From Vitis vinifera (lineage: Eukaryota; Streptophyta; Magnoliopsida; Vitales; Vitaceae), in contig NC_081812.1 of the NCBI RefSeq assembly GCF_030704535.1, forward strand, positions 23,535,501-23,599,500: a DNA stretch of 64,000 nt. Reading direction: 5' to 3'. The notes beneath the pieces are model-generated. The model did not search any database. It was not told the origin of the DNA and saw nothing but the letters and a program-made list of their open reading frames with translations. A program made the position numbers and the translations under genes. Positions within the stretch are counted from its first letter, which is position 1. Each line of letters begins with the position of its first letter. Shown piece by piece: positions 1 to 11,915 of the stretch.

Positions 1-1547
1 GACCTTGTTAGTTTTGCCTCAACACAAGTTTCACATTTATGGTTGGAATTAATTTGGAATGTTGGTATATGATTTAAGTTAATTAATCTACGTAATGTAT
101 CATAATTAACATGTCCTAATCTACCATGCCATAGATTAGAAGACTCAAGCATGTAAGTAGAAGTACTAGCTTTATTCATATTTGACTTAATAATAGTCAT
201 TACATTGAGTTTCCACATTCCATCACTCATATAGCATTTCCCAACATACATTCCACTCTTGGACAAAACAAATTTGTTTGACTCAAAGACCAACCGAAAT
301 CCATGATTATTCAGCAATGAACCAGACACCAAGTTCTTGCGAATTTCCAGCACATATAAAACATTGGTCAGAGTCAACTCTTTCCCAGAAGTCATCTTCA
401 AGATTACTTTACCTTGACCCTTGATCTCAGAGGTGGCAGAGTTCCCCATGAACACTTTTTCCCCATTCTCAATTGGTTCAAAAGTGGAGAACATTTTCTT
501 ATCAGAGCATACATGGCGAGTAGCACCAGTATCAATCCACCATTCCTTTGGGTTAGAACCCACCAAGTTCACCTTAGAGACTACTGCTGTGAGGTCAATG
601 TCAGGAACATTTTTAGTGATGTCGTCAATCACATTAGCTTCCTTAGGTTTATTCTTTTTGGGCAGTCTACAATCAACAGACTTGTGACCTTGCTTACCAC
701 AATTGAAGCATTTCCCTTGAAATTTCGGCTTTTTTGAGATCCCTCCTTTAGGTCCCAACTTAGATCCTTTCCCTTTGTTGTTGTTCTTCTTTGCCTTGGA
801 ACTTTGACCATGTTCCACAAAGTTAGCCTTGGCCTCATTTAGAGTGTGCGCCCCTTTCTTTTCAGATCTTCTATTATCTTCTTCAATGCGAAGTCTAATA
901 ATTAGATCCTCGATGCTCATTTCCTTTCTTTTGTGCTTGAGGTAATTCTTAAAATCTTTCCAAGCAGGGGGTAGTTTCTCAATAATAGCTGCTACTTGGA
1001 AAGTTTCACTCAACATCATTCCCTCAGCATGTATCTCATGCAAGATTACTTGAAGTTCTTGGACTTGACTTACCACAGTCTTGGAATCTACCATCTTATA
1101 GTCGAGGAAGCGACCCACAACAAATTTCTTAGTCCCGGCATCCTCAGTTTTATATTTCCGGTCTAGAGATTCCCATAGCTCCTTAGCTGTTTTCTTGTCA
1201 GAATAAACATTGTACAACGAATCAGCTAAACCATTCATGACATAATTTCTACACAAGAAGTCAGAATGTTTCCAAGCATCTATAGCACTGATGACTTGGA
1301 TATCGTGCTCGTCTTCTTTGAGCTTAGGAGCATCCTCAGTCAAGAATCTTGCAAGATTCAACGTGGTCAAATAGAATAACATCTTTTGTTGCCACCTTTT
1401 AAAATTTAGTCCACTGAACTTCTCTGGTTTTTCTCCTGGTGAGACAGAGATTGGTACAGCAGTAGGCATCGCTGGCACTTGGGCCACAGTAGGGGTTGCC
1501 ACTGGGGCTAATTCAGTTACAACAACGTTATCGGATTCAGTTGTCAT
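1..1547 (-). mobile_element. Ty1/Copia retrotransposon gag-protease-preintegrase polyprotein, partial
   Basis: One uninterrupted minus-strand frame runs from an ATG at 1547 to the left edge (about 515 codons). Seen in order: a gag region of the UBN2/retrotran_gag_2 type, with [12 protein letters not shown] motifs; a CCHC zinc knuckle ([14 protein letters not shown]) near 668-710; an aspartic protease site ([14 protein letters not shown]) with DTG codons near 522-533; and the start of the GAG_pre-integrase domain ([16 protein letters not shown], then [12 protein letters not shown]) just before the edge. This order is that of plant Copia elements, and the rest of integrase, RT and RNase H should lie left of the window. 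No stop or frameshift was seen, so the copy may be young. It is transcribed leftwards from the LTR/leader at 1548-2611. Confidence 0.9.
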
Positions 1548-2611
1548 TTTTTCTGAAACATCCAAGAAAATGTGTCAATTTCTTTTTTTCTTTTTTCTTT
1601 TTTTCTTTTTTTTTCCAAAAAAAAAAAACTGAAAATCACTTTACAGAGTATTCCCAGGAAAGACTAGTGGAGTATAATGACCTAGACCAGGACTAGCTTC
1701 CTTAGACAGAATATTCAGTTCCTAGGAAATTGGAGGGGTCACAAATGGTCCCGCTTAAATTCCAATTACCTTAGACAGAACTTCTTTGTATCATAATTTC
1801 CAAATTTTCAAAAGACTTGGTACAAACTTTATAAGAAGGTATTTTTCCCATAAAAAAAAAAAAACATGAGTCACAGTCCAATGGTGTCTTACTGAGTTGA
1901 GCATGAGAAAAAGGGCTCAGGTTAAGAGTTCGAAACTTCTTTTTGTAACAAATGGTTGTTTTTTTTTTTTTCTTCTAAAAAAAAACACAAATTTGAATTT
2001 TTTTTTTTTTTTCTTTCTCACTGGTTTTTTCTTTTTCCTTCTTCTTCTTCTTGATAACTTGTTTCCTTTTCACCAACCACTGGTTTTCCTTTGAAAAAGT
2101 CTGTTTTAAGAATGTTAGACAACCACATTGCACACACTGGTTAGTTCATAAGAAAATAAAAGAAAATTGGAAAGAAAAAAAAAACAGAGAATTAAGGAAG
2201 AAGATTAGACCGAGTCTTGTGGAAAACACAATCTCCTTAAAACAGATTCGCCTTCTCCACAGGTGCTTTGAGAATCGCAAGGCATCTGTCTCCCAGGATA
2301 AAACGATCTTCGAATGGCAGCAACAATACTCTGCAGCCACTCCGGCGAACTGGAAATTGTTCAACTCTATCACGGACACGGAAGGAAGGAACTCTTCAAC
2401 ACTCTGACAATACTCCAAAGTTTTTCATTTTTTGCTATTTTTTTGAAAGAAAGTCTACCACTATTTATAGACTTCAAGGAGGGAAAAACATAGACAGATT
2501 CAGAAAGCCAAAATGAATTTGGCTTCTTGAGACTCTTAGAATTCTGGAAAAATGAATGAATTTACTTAATTCAATGGATTTACTTAATTTCATTCATCCC
2601 ATTTTTCCAAC
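1548..2611 (-). repeat. Copia 5' LTR plus untranslated leader
   Basis: Read on the minus strand, the sequence from 2611 begins TGTTGGAAAAATGG, a typical Copia LTR start. A TATAAATA box lies in 2461-2470, about 145 bases into the LTR. The rest is the transcribed repeat and leader up to the gag ATG, rich in A/T homopolymers. The LTR/leader border is not certain; a possible end with AACA is near 2060, but I could not recognise a convincing tRNA primer-binding site. The second LTR is outside the window, so the boundary cannot be confirmed here. Confidence 0.5.
2461..2470 (-). promoter_or_regulatory. TATA box of the Copia LTR
   Basis: The minus strand reads CTATAAATAG. It sits inside the presumed LTR, upstream of the leader and gag frame, as expected for the element's own RNA polymerase II promoter. 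Confidence 0.5.
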
Positions 2612-4410
2612 AGGATCCCCATAGGTTCAAGGCCTTCCCATGAGGCCCTTTCCTCCATCATTGGGTCAAGAGGTTAAGGGGTTAATAATTAGCTCCTGGG
2701 CGGTTGAGGAAGAATAATCCATTCATTTGAGTATTTCTCCCGCGGACAATGAATTGTATTTACTATTTATTCATATTTCCAAAATAAAAATAAAAATAAG
2801 AAACAAAAGTCCACCAAACTTATTAAATTATAATTTTATAATTGAATAATAATGAAATACAAGCATTCACACTCATTATCGGTTATAATAATAACTTTTA
2901 TTTTAGTAAAATTTAAACTCCTAACACTATTAACATAAACAAGACTTCTTAAAAGGTAAATAGTAAATTACCATACAAGCCCCAATTGTTGATTATTCCT
3001 TTTAAAACTAAATTAAATCATTATATATAGATATATTCTTTCTAATGGGTAAGGGGTGGGTCGTTTAATCATAGAAAGAAAAAATAAATAATTACTAGAC
3101 CCTCCAAGCTACCTCTTTTTTTTTTTTTTTTTTGTGGGTGTGGGGGGGTGATTAACTGTTACCAGGGAACAACATTATTAATTGGTTCCATATTTAAGGG
3201 TGACCAATTAATTAAGCAAGTGAGGAGTCCGAGTAGGTGAAATGATGCTTTGATTACAAATAACACAAATTTCTCATTCTTGGTGTGCATGTTGATGTAC
3301 AAAAGCTTCCTTGTCATAACTCATAATTTCCACCAATTTTGCAGAGGAAATTTATAAATTGGGTAAGACTTAAATTCAATTCATTAGTTCTTGCCCCCAG
3401 CTGCATTTGCCACAAGAGAACATTTCTTGTTAAGCAAGGTAAACTAGTGCACCAAGATGCCAACCTATCTCCAATAAGATGATTTTTTAATATAAACTTA
3501 AAACGCTAAAACCAAAATCACTATTTATGAGCTTGCACCTCTTACCTCTTATTACACTCAAACCCATCTAAATTTGAATTTGTAGTTTATGTTTGGATTA
3601 ATCCAACTACTATGAATGCAAATGCAAAAAATGGCAGATAGAAAGGGGCTGTACGCGTAATATGAGATTCAACAACCTGTGACACGAGACAAAGACCAGG
3701 GAGCGGGTGACCTTGAAATATCTTCTCGCTCTCAATGTCCACTTGGCACAAAATGACAAACATAATCGAAAACAGTCCCACGCTATTCTCGTTTCACTGA
3801 ACAATCTGAACCATTCTTTATCCATCCCGTCCTAAGCTCTACTGTAAAAAACAAATATACATTTGGAGACAAAGTATCGTGGTAGGCGATGCAGCAGATT
3901 ATTGTCCAAGCCCCGGGACCACCCCGGTTGTACTACCACAAATTCCGAAAATAGAATGACCTTACTAAATGCCCCTATTTTTCCCAATTATTCACCGTTT
4001 TGCCATTCCCTTTCCACATTATTATATTTGTAAATGAGGGGGCGTAACTCGAGTGCAAGTACTCACACCTTTGTGGAAGGACACTAGCACCTTTCCCAAT
4101 TTCCCACTTCAGCACTGGGCCCATCAAATTGTGGGCCATGAAAAGTGTCAGAAAAGCGATAGGAAAAAATGGGATGTTCTAGTACCTTCTCTCCACCGTA
4201 CATCAGTGTCGGGCACACGGAGGTTCGTACCGACGACTGTAGCAGATCGGATCTCCAAGCAAGACAAAAAGACGATCTGGACCCTGCATGCAAATCTGCA
4301 CCATCATAAACCTAATGATGAGGGAAGGTGTACAGATCGACGGTTCAGAATCAAGGCCTCAAGGCTGACACGCTGTCTGAAGAACCTGCGCTGTGGGACC
4401 AGGAATCCTC
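2612..4410. other. Intergenic region between Copia element and Rho_N gene
   Basis: No gene was recognised. The stretch is AT-rich with a poly-T/G-rich patch near 3118-3150 and short open frames without domain signatures. The part after about 4000 is richer in GC and is probably the upstream regulatory region of the gene whose leader starts near 4500. A 16-bp exact direct repeat (ATTCACCGTTTTGCCA) is present at 3990-4005 and again at 4465-4480. Confidence 0.5.
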
Positions 4411-4411
4411 T

Positions 4412-4433
4412 CTACCGTCCACGTGTACGGTAG
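4412..4433. promoter_or_regulatory. G-box inside a perfect inverted repeat
   Basis: CTACCGT (4412-4418) and ACGGTAG (4427-4433) are exact reverse complements flanking CCACGTGT, which holds the G-box core CACGTG at 4420-4425. It lies roughly 100-250 bp upstream of the likely transcribed leader of the Rho_N gene. G-boxes bind bZIP and bHLH factors. Function here is inferred from motif and position only. Confidence 0.45.
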
Positions 4434-4613
4434 GAATGCCATATGGTTCTCCGGTTACACAGTCATTCACCGTTTTGCCACTCTCTCTCCTCCTTCAGTC
4501 TCACTCCCCCAAATAGCGATCATCACTATCAGTTGCTGGCTTTTTTTACTCCCTTCCCCTCTCTCATCAAAACCAGGACGCTCTCTCTCTCTAACTCCGA
4601 GGCGGAGGTTTCG

Positions 4614-4622
4614 AAACCCTAG
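4614..4622 (+). promoter_or_regulatory. telo-box-like AAACCCTAG in the leader of the Rho_N gene
   Basis: AAACCCTAG lies in the presumed first, non-coding exon, after a CT-rich stretch. The same nine bases lie next to the starts of several other genes in this window. Confidence 0.4.
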
Positions 4623-7051
4623 ACACTCAGATTTTGAAGCCGTTCACTGCTGTTCTCTCTGCGATTCGAATAATATCAGGTATTTTCTTCTCTTCCACGG
4701 CGTACCGTACTGTCAAGTTCTCCAACGAAGCTACATTTTCGCATTTCCAGTCTTCTGATTCGTTTATCCATTTCACAGGAATTGGAAAATCGATCACTTC
4801 TTTTGTGAATGTCTATGTGTTTGGTTGGATAGAAAATGAAGGAAAACGAACGGGCAATCTTGTAACATTTTTTCCTCTGCAACCAAACCAATTCGTTAAC
4901 TGAAAACTTGTGACCGTCGCTTTTTCTCCTTTTCTTTTTTTCTTTTTTGCTTTTTTGCTTTTTTTCTCCACCAACCAACAGCAGCATGACGAGGCAGCCA
5001 TGATTAAAAGTCGATTCAGTTTTCACGATGACTCTCTACGCTCTAGATTTGTTTGGATTATTGCCTACGTTTTTGGCTGTATTTCTGTTTGATTTTTGGT
5101 CAATGCCTTGTTGAGGGTTTCAATTCTGCCGAACTTGTGATTGTTTGAGATTATTTTTGGATTTTTGCTTAGATTTAGGTGAAGTTTTGTCGTAGTGCTT
5201 TTTGAGTGAGTCAATTGTTCTTAACTCGTGATTATTTAAGCTTAATTACATCATTATTTCTCATATTATTTTTTTTCTCTTTTTTCTTTTATTTTTTTTC
5301 TCAAATTCTGGCTAATGCTCTCAGTACTTTGTTTACTACAATAATTTTGCTTAACCGATGATTGATATTTTTTTTTTCGGTGTCAGATTAATTATTGCTT
5401 AGTTTTTGCTGCTGTTTGCCTATCTTTTTTTAATACCTACGAGTGATAAGTAAAAGGATTGCTAGGTTAATTTTGTCAATCATTATTATTAACTTTAATA
5501 TTACATAAGTATTGGCAATTTTGCCCAGCTTATGAGTTTTCCAGTGTAATTTAACTAAACGCTGAACTTTTTGGTGGAAAGTTCTCATCAATATTTTCTT
5601 AATACCTTATTCAGAGTGTTTAATTATGAACAATGCACTATTAATTATTTTCTTTCCAGATTAATTTGGTTTACTTATTTATTTATTTATTAATTATTAT
5701 TATTGTTATTATTATTATGTTGCCAATATTTTATTAATTTGATGAGGGTGTTAATTTAACTTCACTAAGACTGGTTTGTTAGTTATGTATCGTAATTAAG
5801 TTTCTTCAACCTTTTTATTTTGGTGAAGAAGTTAAGTTTTGAATCATAGAGTTCCATATAACTTGAACAATGCATTCATGGGTTAGTCAGAGCTAGAACT
5901 CCAACCTAATAAGCTTGACCTAATATTTTAATATAAAGCAATCCAACATTGGATCTTTTGAATATTAGAATTACTAGTTATTGGATATCTCTTTTTTTTT
6001 TTTTTTCCTTTTTGGGAGAAATTGTCCTATAAAATTGCTTAAATGGTTCAACTGATTGACAACTTAAGCAAGGATAAAGAACCTAAATTCCATGAACCGA
6101 TAGTTTCATATGATTCATGAAGCATTGGTGGAACATACTCTCACTTTGGGATGTGCTCTTTTTCTGACTGCTTAACATACTGTTGCATATAGCATAGCTG
6201 GTATTGTTGTCATCTTTCAAATTTTGCATCCCTTCTGCTCTTATTTATGGGTGATATGCTCCTAATCTTCCATTCCTTATGTAAAATAGATAGAAATGGT
6301 CGCTTTTTAGATGTCTCCTGGCCTTCAAGATTCACCATGCTCTCCTGTCTGCTAGTTTTACTAATACTCCTTTCACCTTTTTTCCAACCACTCCTGCTTA
6401 ATTAAAGCTTTTACAATTCAAATATAGCCCCTTACTTTTGACGAGCTCATACTCATTGCACTTTTTTTCGAAACACTCCTGCTTAATTAAAGCCTTTGCA
6501 GTTCAAATATAGCTCCTTACTTCTGACTTGAAAGTGGTCTGTACTCTGAACTCATCAACTAAAACTGTATCATTAGCAAACAACATGCACCATGACACAT
6601 CTTTGTGAATCACCTAGAAAGTTCTTCATGTCGAAATATCAATTTCAAGCCTTGATGTAAGGCTTGTGTTGGAAATCCACTCATTTTGTGTCCAATTATT
6701 CTAATTCTAGTTACATCTCTATTGCATATGTCTTAATAATAACATCAGGTGCTTGAAAAAGAAATTTCCATGATATTGTTGATTGCGAAAATTTTACAGA
6801 GTTGAACTGTTAACCCTTGAACCTCAACTATAAAATTTCAGTTTGAGATATTGACTTTCAATATCAGTTTTTAATATAAGTTTCTTGTAGCTCATGCTTG
6901 AGTTTGTGTACTTAAACTTTGTAGTTTGTTCTATGGGTATTTGTACATCTCTAAAACCTCCACTTTACTAAAGCATTCTTACATTCTTTTGTATTTGTGA
7001 AGAATTATAATTGTTGCAATTTTTTGCATTTCAGGATAAAGTATTAGAATT

Positions 7052-10000
7052 ATGGATTGGGATCTCTGGGGTCCGTCATGTAGCCAAGGTTATCCAATCA
7101 TCTCTTGTCTTCTATTTAGATGTCATTGTTTTTTATTTTCTTTTTTAGAGTAATCAATGGTTCAACTGAGAAATACATCATCACTGTTAGCAATTTTATC
7201 TAAATAAATTATGGCTTCTGGTGTTGATTGGAAAAATTGCTTTTCAGTTGCACCTGAAAGCAGTTACCCTATGCACCCTGGATGGCAGTGTGACTTTTAC
7301 TTTGGTTATGGGCTTGGTATTTTTATGCCTTTTAGCACTTGATTTTTCAATTTTGATTTGGACAGGCTCATATTATGATTACCTGTAACTCCAATGTTTA
7401 AACTAGCTACTTTCCTTTTGTAGATGTCATAGAAGAAGATGCATTAAATGAGAAATCATGTGTACAAGTCCTGAGGGTATTGATATCAAAGGCAGATACT
7501 GAAATTGAAGAGCTGGAAAAAGATCTAGTAATCCTTCAAAGCGAACTAGCCTGGGCTGAAAACAGAGAATGGTCTGAAATATGCTCTACTTCTTTGAGAG
7601 AAAAGATCAATTGCCTTGATATTTCAATACAGAGTTTAAAGAATGAAAATGAACGTGATATTAATGTTCATTTACTAATGCGTAGAGAACCTGCTGAGAG
7701 AATTCATGAAATAATAAAGGTTCTACTCAGAAGATACTGCCTAGAGAATGATGAGCAGGTCTGCCTCTTGGAACATTCGCATTATAACTTTCTCAAAAAT
7801 GAATTATGATTCAAATCATATATTTTCTATGCTATGCCCTGCAAGCAAGTTATTATAGAAAGAGAGCTTGAAGAGGAAAAGGAACCCTAAAACAAAAGTT
7901 TTACCAGACTAGACAGTATGCAATGATTTACATTTCCTAAGCCGTATTCACCCTCCAAATGCTTAGCTAGAAGTGTCACCCTTGAACTCAGAGTTAGGTG
8001 ATTGAATTGATATTGCTCTCTAGGTATTACTGAACCAAGGTACTCCCATTAAACTAAAGGGCATATTTATTAGACAAAGAAAAAGGAAGAAATGAATGCT
8101 GGTTGCCTGGTAGTACATATGTGTAGGGTGAGTAGAAAAAGTCAAACTAATTAAAGCTAAGTGAAATTGTGACTGTACATGCCACTGACTATTAATGTGT
8201 GAATTATGAACAATGTATCCTATTGTATTCTCTCCTTTTTGCTTCAGGATTGCTAGGGTGCTCCATATTATTTTGCATTATTACTGAAAGGTGTATTTTG
8301 ATATTTTAAAAAAAAGCATGATCTAAAAACTGATATATTTTATTTCATGTTTTTCCTTCTACAAGGAGCAGCGTCCAGTTATTATCATCAAACAGTCAAG
8401 CTCAGACATGCAGGAACATGCAACTAACCTTTCAGATGAGAAGAAAAAACTGAGCGACTTTGATTCAAATATCATTAATGTGGGGAGGAAAGAGTCAAGT
8501 ACTACTATCATAGAACGATTTACAATCTTCAATTCATCTTTGAAGCCTCATGGAACAAAAGAAAATTGTGCAGAAATGGTTAAGGTTCTGGTGTCTTATA
8601 CCTTCATCTATTAATTTTTACCAGCACATAATTATTCTATAAGTTTGGATTGGAAACTTGAAATTCTATGTAAAAACAACCTTGGGATTGAACACGAGAG
8701 AAATGGTTGACATGCCTCACTGCAACTATGAATTGTGTCTTCAAGTCTAGCTTACCACCAAAGGATGGTTAAAACTTGATCTTATCTCAGTACTCTTTAG
8801 CACACATGTTAAATTTTCTGAATTCATTCGGCACCCAATCAACAGCATGTCATGCCACTTTACTTTTGGACAGTTCATATTTATCAACTTTTGGAGTATA
8901 GAACTTTCTCTCTCTCACATACACACATGCAGACATACTTGCTGGCTGCACAAACTAATAATGGAAATTTCAAAGATGCAATGTGTGGTTCATACTAACA
9001 ATAACAGCAACAATGAATAACAATGATGTGGTCTGTCCTCTTCAATAAGTAGCTCATAATTTATTTCTGGGAAGATTGTTAAGAAGGATAACTTATTTTT
9101 ATGAACAACAACAATTTTTCATGATCTGTACTTGTGCATATATAATAATACTTGCATGTATCAAATTAGATTGAGCTTATTTATTACACACATTGTTACA
9201 GGTCTCATGCATGCAGTATGCCTGGAAAAATCTGGCCCTACCTGTAAAGACCATTCTGCTTTTTGGGTTAAAGTTAATTCACTTAGCTCATGGATACAGG
9301 TTATGCCTTGAATGAAAGACAATTCCAAATCAGCTTTGCCCATGAACAAGGAAGCTAAAAGTAATGCAACAGCCTGATTGCAATCAGGTTGAGTTAGGTT
9401 GCACCTGAAAATTCTTTTTCATTGATTTGGAAAGCCAGTAGACACATGCTAGAATGTCTCTTTCAGCAGAGATGATGAGTTCTAGTTCAAAACATTATGC
9501 ATGAAGCACAGGCATGACACCATTTGGGCAAGACATGGGCTCAATGTTTGATATTAGGTTTCCAAATTTCTAATATTTTCTTTTTCTTTATATTTCTATC
9601 TTGGTTGATAATAGATATGGTCCAATTCTTGTTTCATATACACACATGTGCCTTGCAAATAAAAGGCTAGGACATGAAAATAAATGGAATGTATTTAAGA
9701 TGGCTATGCAAGCATGCAGTAAGAGAGATTTGGATGATATGATCCTTTACCGTATGATTTCTCGTCAGACAATTATAAGAACAACTTTGATATTTCTGCC
9801 ATGCAAAAGTGCTTCATCCTAGTTAAACTAATTCAAGAATAAAAATTCCTATGATGTTTCAATTTGGATGGTTAATGGGAAAGGAAAATTTGAAATTTTA
9901 CACATTTGTTAATAGACTTGGATCATTACTGTTTGTACCAAGTCATAACTGATCCATGAACTCTGTCAAAGCAACCTTGGTTAACTGATATTGGTTCTCA

Positions 10001-11915
10001 TGGTTTTTGTTTCACAATGTGCAGGCTGCAAATATTACCATAGAAAATTCCGGCACAGATACTTCTAATCAAGAATCTGGCTGCTCCAGTGAGAACAAGA
10101 AGTTTAGCAATTCTTGTTTCAAAATTACAAAAGAGGAAGTTCAACATAGTTCTACTCCCACTCCTGATATCGTAATCTTAGAATCGTCTTTGAAGCCAGA
10201 AGGCAACAGGGGAGAAGTAGATGAAAAGGCTGAGGTAGAATCAGCTTTCTCAAGCTTTCCCCACTGCTTTGATTTTATTGAGGTCTTTAATTTGTATATG
10301 AAATTGTTAAGATGCAGTGGAGCGTTCACAACTTTAGGGAAACCGACTTTGTTTTTTATCTCTATCTCAAATGATAAGAATAGCAACTTTGTGTTTATGT
10401 GGTCCAAGTCCAACCTATGTCCATCTGGAGGGGTCCCTTACTGTAGTTGCTAATGTATATTTTCTGATCTTCCTTCTCACAATGTCAGCCTTCAAGCATA
10501 GTTGTGGAAGATTTTAGTTTGGATGCTTTGGAGCATTCAAATAACAACTCTGATGAGAAGGGAAAACAGTGCAAGCTTAACACAAAAGACGATCCTACTG
10601 TTACAGATGATTATAAAATCTTAATTTCTTCTTTGAAGTCCGGAGGGAAGAGAAAAAATTATCAGAAAGTTGTTAAGGTATATGAAGCTCTTTTCCCTGA
10701 TTTATTTTATTGCAGTACTTATTACTTGAGGTTCAAAAGTCTAGAAAAGCAGTGTTGTGTTTGAGCTTGCAAATCCTATGGTACATACTTGATGGTAAGA
10801 CTAAGCTTGGGTTCTACTGCTTCCAATCCTCGGATTAGCTAATAACACATTTTCCTCTTACAATGAAACAGCCTACAAATGTTGTGGAGAATTCCAATTC
10901 AGATGCTGTAAGATGCGAAATTGGCCTTGATGGGAAGAAAAAGTCATACAAATCTATTTCCAGATCAGATGTTTTGACGCAAACAAATAGTGGGGGCGCT
11001 GATGTAAAGCCGAAAATTAGCAACTTTCCTCTGAAAACTGTACAAGAAAAGACTGTCAATGGATCAAAGGTTGCTGCATCCAACAAGATCGATTCTGCAA
11101 AATCTTCTCCTAGGCCAGACAAGAAGAGTATGACAGTCCAAGAAGTAGTTATTAGTGATAATGAACACTCTGCTGTAAATTCACTTTCAGAACTGCAAGA
11201 TCAAATAAAAAAAGATACTACCGAGCTGCATCCGGAGGAGGAAGGAAAACCACAAGCAGAGAAAATCCAGAAGGCTAAAACTCTTGCTAATGATCAAGAA
11301 TCCATTTTGTGCCCATCCCTGAAGTCACCAAAACCAAAAGCCAAGAGGAAAATCCAGTCAAATCAGCTAAGTGTCCAAGAAGCAGGCTTACCTCCCACAG
11401 AAGGTGGTTTAAATTCATCTTCTGCTTCAAAAGTCAAGAGGAGACGAAAGTTTAGAATCTCTAAAGATAATGTCAGCTTAAAGGAGTTGTTGGATGTCAA
11501 GATATTGAAGAATTTAGTTTTGCAAAACAGTTGTGAAGATGATGAACCTGATTTAACCCCTGACGACAGTGAAAATTCAGTTTTGTTGTCACAGAAGAGA
11601 AGTATAAAGAGTTTAAAGTTGCCAATCCTTAAGGAGCTTGAAGATTCAACTACTTATAACAAGTTATCAAAATTGCATACAGATACAACTGATGGTGCTG
11701 GTAAGCAAGATCTGTTGATCATCAACTCGTGCTCCATTGATGATTCCCATGATGAGACCATAAAATCATTGCCTTGTCCAACACCAAGACGACTCAGTTT
11801 GGAAAAGATGAAATTAGTCGATCTAAGGGCCATGGCGAAGCAACACAATATGACAAAGTATCATAAGCTTCGAAAGGATGCTCTTGTCCAACAAATAGCT
11901 AAACAACTGGGCTGA
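7052..11915 (+). CDS. Rho_N/SAP-like domain protein with coiled coil and repeated exons (700 aa)
   Basis: Coding exons joined by splice sites and phase: 7052-7088, 7248-7316, 7424-7758, 8366-8584 (acceptor at 8371 also possible), 10025-10234, 10489-10677, 10872-11915. A non-coding first exon appears to end at 4679 (CAG|GTATTT), and the 5'UTR intron ends at 7034. The protein starts MDWDLWGPSCSQ. Residues about 45-140 are Glu/Leu/Lys-rich and probably coiled coil. Residues 148-353 carry three variants of an I-x-x-SSLK-x-x-G motif, one per exon. A long Lys/Ser-rich region follows. The last 45 residues (LEKMKLVDLRAMAKQHNM, then KLRKDALVQQIAKQL) match the Rho termination factor N-terminal fold, known from plant BP-73/RHON1-type proteins, which bind nucleic acid. 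No transit peptide is evident, so a nuclear role is more likely than plastid. The exact function is unknown. An alternative donor for the fifth coding exon exists at 10282. Confidence 0.8.

Noticed and set aside
4053..4433. 126-codon plus-strand open frame upstream of the Rho_N gene
   Set aside because: No recognisable domain, and it overlaps the presumed promoter with other frames equally open.
10235..10282. Longer version of the fifth coding exon in the Rho_N gene
   Set aside because: A second in-frame donor exists at 10282, but the repeat motif in sister exons stops at the position matching 10234.
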